Of a DNA stretch of 23,573 bases, positions 21,391 to 23,573 are shown piece after piece. Source of the DNA: Deltaproteobacteria bacterium. GTDB taxonomy: Bacteria > UBA10199 > SPLOWO2-01-44-7. The translations under genes and the position numbers were made by a program. The number at the start of each line of letters is the position of its first letter. The stretch's first letter is position 1. The notes beneath the pieces were generated by a model. The model had not been told where the DNA came from. It was given only the letters and a program-made list of their open reading frames with translations, and made no database searches. Location of the stretch: NCBI GenBank assembly GCA_030688705.1, contig JAUYJH010000036.1, positions 1 through 23,573 on the forward strand. The letters are read 5' to 3'.

Positions 21391-21463
21391 CGGAAAAATA
21401 TCATATAGCTCCCGCGAAGTGTTGATCCGTCGATAAAATTGATGTGTTCCAAAAGGCAAAAAA

Positions 21464-22288
21464 ATGAGCAAACCAAACATTTCGGACACCGCATTTTTAG
21501 TCAACTACCATCGTGCCAAACATGAAAGAATAAGTCTCGACGTCTATTCAAAATATTGGGTTACGAAAAAGTCGATAAGTCTTTCTAAAAAATTGTCCAA
21601 GGAGGTTTATAAGAACGATGACATTGAAATTTGTTTGAGAAGCCGATTTTTTCTGGAAAATTTGCGATGTTTTTTGGCAAGAAATCCGCAGGCAGTGGTT
21701 GTGAATGTTGAAGCCGGATTTACTTCGTATCCATACCTGCTAGAACCAGCCAGATTTATCGAAATAGATTTACCTCATATTACGACCTACAAAGCCAATA
21801 AGATCAAAATGCTTGTCAAAAAAGGGAAGTTGCCGAAAAGAAACGTTGAGTTTATTTCAACCGATCTTCAAAACAAAAAAGATTTAAAAATACTTGAACA
21901 AAAACTGTCCGGGGTCATCTTAAAAGAAAAATCATTTTTTATTTTGGAAGGGATTACATATTACGTTGAAAAGAAATACTTACAGCAATTGCTTCACATT
22001 ATAAATAATTTGCAGTCGTCCGGCTGTGAGCTGGCCGTTGAGTTTTGGTCTCCCGATATTCAGGGCCTCCCGGTTTTTAAAAGACTGGTTCAATATGCAA
22101 AACGGCATCTAAATTATGAGCCTCGTCAGTGGCATTTGTATGACATCGGCTTTTTTGCCGGTGCTACTGGTTATGAGGTTGTTGAGTTCACTTCGACTGG
22201 GCGGCTAGAAAAATTTATGGGGAGAAAATGTCTGTTGTGCGATGAACATAATAATCTTCTTACAAAGATGGCTATTTTAAGAAAATAA
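21464..22288 (+). CDS. LCMT/PPM1-type SAM-dependent methyltransferase
   Basis: A 274-aa protein resembling the leucine carboxyl methyltransferase family, which in bacteria includes O-methyltransferases of secondary metabolism. The opening SDTAFLVNYHRAKHE (7-21) fits the family pattern TAxxVAxxRAxE. Motif I appears as NVEAGFTSYPYLL (81-93), Asp102 follows in FIEIDLPHIT, and FFILEGITYYV matches the family LEGLLMYL word. Motif I is unusual: the typical LGAGLDTRAYR has lost its DTR element here, so cofactor binding may be altered. AAAAGG 9 bases upstream of ATG may be the ribosome site. The gene is AT-richer and Lys-richer than its neighbours and lies beyond the duplicated tRNA end, suggesting transfer. 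Substrate unknown. Confidence 0.75.
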   Translation: MSKPNISDTAFLVNYHRAKHERISLDVYSKYWVTKKSISLSKKLSKEVYKNDDIEICLRSRFFLENLRCFLARNPQAVVVNVEAGFTSYPYLLEPARFIEIDLPHITTYKANKIKMLVKKGKLPKRNVEFISTDLQNKKDLKILEQKLSGVILKEKSFFILEGITYYVEKKYLQQLLHIINNLQSSGCELAVEFWSPDIQGLPVFKRLVQYAKRHLNYEPRQWHLYDIGFFAGATGYEVVEFTSTGRLEKFMGRKCLLCDEHNNLLTKMAILRK

Positions 22289-22323
22289 AGGTTTCAATGG
22301 AAAACAGAATATAGAGATCCAAT

Positions 22324-22395
22324 TTCCGTTATCCGTTTTCCGTTATCCGTTTTCCGTGTCTCCGTTCTCCTCTCTCCGTTTTCTGTTTTCTCTTG
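22324..22395. repeat. Pyrimidine-rich short tandem repeat
   Basis: Two exact 14-bp units TTCCGTTATCCGTT (22324-22337, 22338-22351), then a degenerate run of CCGTT and TCT words to 22395. The strand is almost purely T and C apart from the G of CCGTT. It lies between the methyltransferase gene and the insertion sequence. Confidence 0.75.
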
Positions 22396-22454
22396 AACGA
22401 CCATTTCAAAACGACTCAATGAGCAGGTTAAAAGAAAGAGATGGGGGGTGGTCA

Positions 22455-22487
22455 CAAATTGGGGATGGGTTAATCAATTCTGTTGAT
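22455..22487 (+). repeat. Insertion sequence left terminal inverted repeat
   Basis: 33 bp beginning CAAATTGGGGATGGG and ending AATTCTGTTGAT. The final transposase codons and stop (22470) lie inside it. Confidence 0.85.
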
Positions 22488-23477
22488 ATTTTTTCCATTG
22501 CAGATGATTTCTGGTCGCATGCGAATGAATGCTGTTGTCCATTGAATGAGGGCTTTGGGAGTGGAGGCGCAATGGTTTCGATGTAATAGATTTCGTATGA
22601 CAGAGCCCATGGACTCCATGGTGTTTGTTGTCGTTGGTAGATTTAATTTTGGATGTAGTGCATAGGCTCGGTAATATTTGATGGAGATCAGGAAGTCGCG
22701 GATTACCGCCTGAATACGTTGCGTACCACAGAAAAGACGAGCCAATTGGGTTAACTCACAAAGCAAGGCATCCAGTTTTGGTCCTTCCTGAACTTCCAGA
22801 GACTGGCAAATCAATCGATAAATTTTTTCTCTGCTTTGCCCCCCTTTTAAAGCTCTCCGTTGTCGAGATCGAACTCGGTGCACTTGTAGTTTTAAAATGA
22901 GATGAAATTGACAAAGTTGGAGGATCCATCGGTGATATTTTGCCAATAATTTCATTCCTTGGAGATTGTCAGCTACCAAGGCACAAATTCGATTTTGAGC
23001 TTCCAAAGGAATGGCGTCAAAAACTTGTTTCCACTTTAAAGCCCCTTCACGGCCTGGGAGAAGAATGGGGTCCAAGAATACCGCTCTTTTCCCCCCACAG
23101 GATCTAAGAGCTGTCAGATACAAAACCCATGGCTCATTTTTGAAGTTAAACCAGAGTCCGTCCACCAATAGAATTAACCGACAATGAGAAGGGATTTTTT
23201 GTGGTGCAGGCCGAGCAACAAATTGTTGCAGTGCTTGTCGGAACCGATAGCGGAAGTTTGGTAGTTGTAGGGAGCGCCGTTGAACCAAATGCTGAAGCGT
23301 GAGTCCTTGTAAAAAAATCTGTTTAAGAATTTTGGAAGATATTCGGATACGAGATCGGCCTCGTTTTTTTGGCCGAATTGTCCATGTGCGTTTGCAGGAA
23401 CAACATTGCCGGCGTCGCTTACCAAACTTACGAATTAAGGTGCGGCAACAGGGGGACTTCGCATGTTTTGTATTCAT
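22470..23477 (-). CDS. DDE transposase with N-terminal zinc finger (IS256/MULE-like)
   Basis: A 335-aa protein with a Cys-rich finger (Cys10, Cys11, Cys25/26, Cys28 around KSPCCRTLIRKFGKRRRQCC). A helix-turn-helix-like region follows (about 47-75), then a catalytic core with LILLVDGLWF (Asp106), ALVADNLQGM (Asp170), a CQFH pair (Cys189, His192), and TNTMESMGSVIRN (Glu287). The D-D-CxxH-E arrangement with Asn before the Glu is that of MULE/IS256-type transposases. The frame is uninterrupted, so the element may still be active. The start ATG sits in the loop of a 10-bp hairpin (23456-23488) and has no Shine-Dalgarno sequence, which should keep expression low. Confidence 0.85.
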   Translation of the reverse strand: MNTKHAKSPCCRTLIRKFGKRRRQCCSCKRTWTIRPKKRGRSRIRISSKILKQIFLQGLTLQHLVQRRSLQLPNFRYRFRQALQQFVARPAPQKIPSHCRLILLVDGLWFNFKNEPWVLYLTALRSCGGKRAVFLDPILLPGREGALKWKQVFDAIPLEAQNRICALVADNLQGMKLLAKYHRWILQLCQFHLILKLQVHRVRSRQRRALKGGQSREKIYRLICQSLEVQEGPKLDALLCELTQLARLFCGTQRIQAVIRDFLISIKYYRAYALHPKLNLPTTTNTMESMGSVIRNLLHRNHCASTPKALIQWTTAFIRMRPEIICNGKNINRID

Positions 23478-23488
23478 ACATGCGAAGT
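23456..23488 (-). promoter_or_regulatory. Hairpin enclosing the transposase start codon
   Basis: ACTTCGCATG (23456-23465) and CATGCGAAGT (23479-23488) form a perfect 10-bp stem with a 13-base loop that contains the ATG (23475-23477). It is likely to limit translation of the transposase. Confidence 0.6.
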
Positions 23489-23540
23489 AGTCCGAAAAAT
23501 GCCCAGTCCTGTATAGAAAACGAAGATTTACACGTCCAGC

Positions 23541-23573
23541 ATCAACAGAATTTCCTTATCCATCCCCAAATTG
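23541..23573 (-). repeat. Insertion sequence right terminal inverted repeat
   Basis: On the minus strand it begins CAATTTGGGGATGGA and ends AATTCTGTTGAT, pairing with 22455-22487. It ends exactly at the window edge. Confidence 0.85.

Larger units (their letters stand above)
22455..23573 (-). mobile_element. Insertion sequence, about 1.1 kb, transposase on the minus strand
   Basis: The element is defined by terminal inverted repeats at 22455-22487 and 23541-23573, with 27 of 33 positions matching when one is reverse-complemented. Both start CAA-TTGGGGATGG and end AATTCTGTTGAT. One transposase gene fills most of it. The right end coincides with the last base of the window, so a few outer bases and the target duplication cannot be checked. 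I do not assign a family by name; the transposase resembles the IS256/MULE-type DDE group. Confidence 0.85.

Noticed and set aside
22324..22395. Origin-like AT/iteron region
   Set aside because: It is a simple pyrimidine-rich repeat with no DnaA boxes or adjacent replication gene.

Overview
The window reads as a chromosomal segment of a Gram-negative, free-living bacterium, most likely a deltaproteobacterium or Bdellovibrio-like lineage. The grounds are an outer-membrane beta-barrel protein, hopanoid-type lipid genes (hpnA, hpnK and an hpnI-like glycosyltransferase), the futalosine menaquinone gene mqnC, YajQ, PilZ and CHASE2-cyclase signalling, and a bacterial histone resembling Bdellovibrio Bd0055. 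Lineage is inferred; there is no rRNA in the window. No CRISPR array or prophage was seen.

Layout. Positions 1-1000 hold three genes on the minus strand: a 41-aa exported peptide, yajQ, and a 52-aa protein resembling half of a SWIB domain. Positions 970-7150 hold a plus-strand operon of seven overlapping genes: an amino-acid permease, an HpnI-like glycosyltransferase, an HpnK-type deacetylase, two SMR/ArnE-like membrane proteins, a DegT aminotransferase and a sugar epimerase. Its composition parallels the Arn (aminoarabinose-lipid A) pathway and suggests aminosugar decoration of a lipid, possibly a hopanoid. Positions 7147-9777 form an accessory patch: a DUF4143-type AAA ATPase, a winged-helix/nucleotidyltransferase pair with a frameshift in each gene, a strong terminator, and an orphan gene flanked by two identical 26-bp repeats. 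hpnA follows, then a convergent RsuA/RluB pseudouridine synthase.

Positions 11738-12351 carry a J-domain/PilZ fusion that appears to be read from a leaderless mRNA. A run of ten minus-strand genes spans 20925 to 12353. In transcription order they are an unknown 350-aa protein, a CAP-domain protein, mqnC, a SufT/MIP18-like protein, a TPR/outer-membrane protein, a FecR protein, a CHASE2 adenylate/guanylate cyclase, a PfkB kinase and the histone (the last two close behind the cyclase); gaps are mostly under 70 bp. The TPR-FecR-cyclase trio looks like an envelope-sensing module.

Positions 20926-21463 have no protein gene. They contain two palindromic intergenic repeats, tRNA-Ser(GCU), and a second copy of the tRNA 3' end 106 bp downstream, which suggests an old integration site. 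Beyond it lie an AT-richer methyltransferase gene, a pyrimidine-rich short tandem repeat and an insertion sequence. The 33-bp terminal inverted repeats of that element can be matched (27 of 33), and its right end coincides with the end of the window.

The most interesting items are the Arn-like lipid operon, the J-PilZ fusion, the bacterial histone, the leaderless promoters of the form TAGTCT-N6-ATG, and the decayed HTH/nucleotidyltransferase module.
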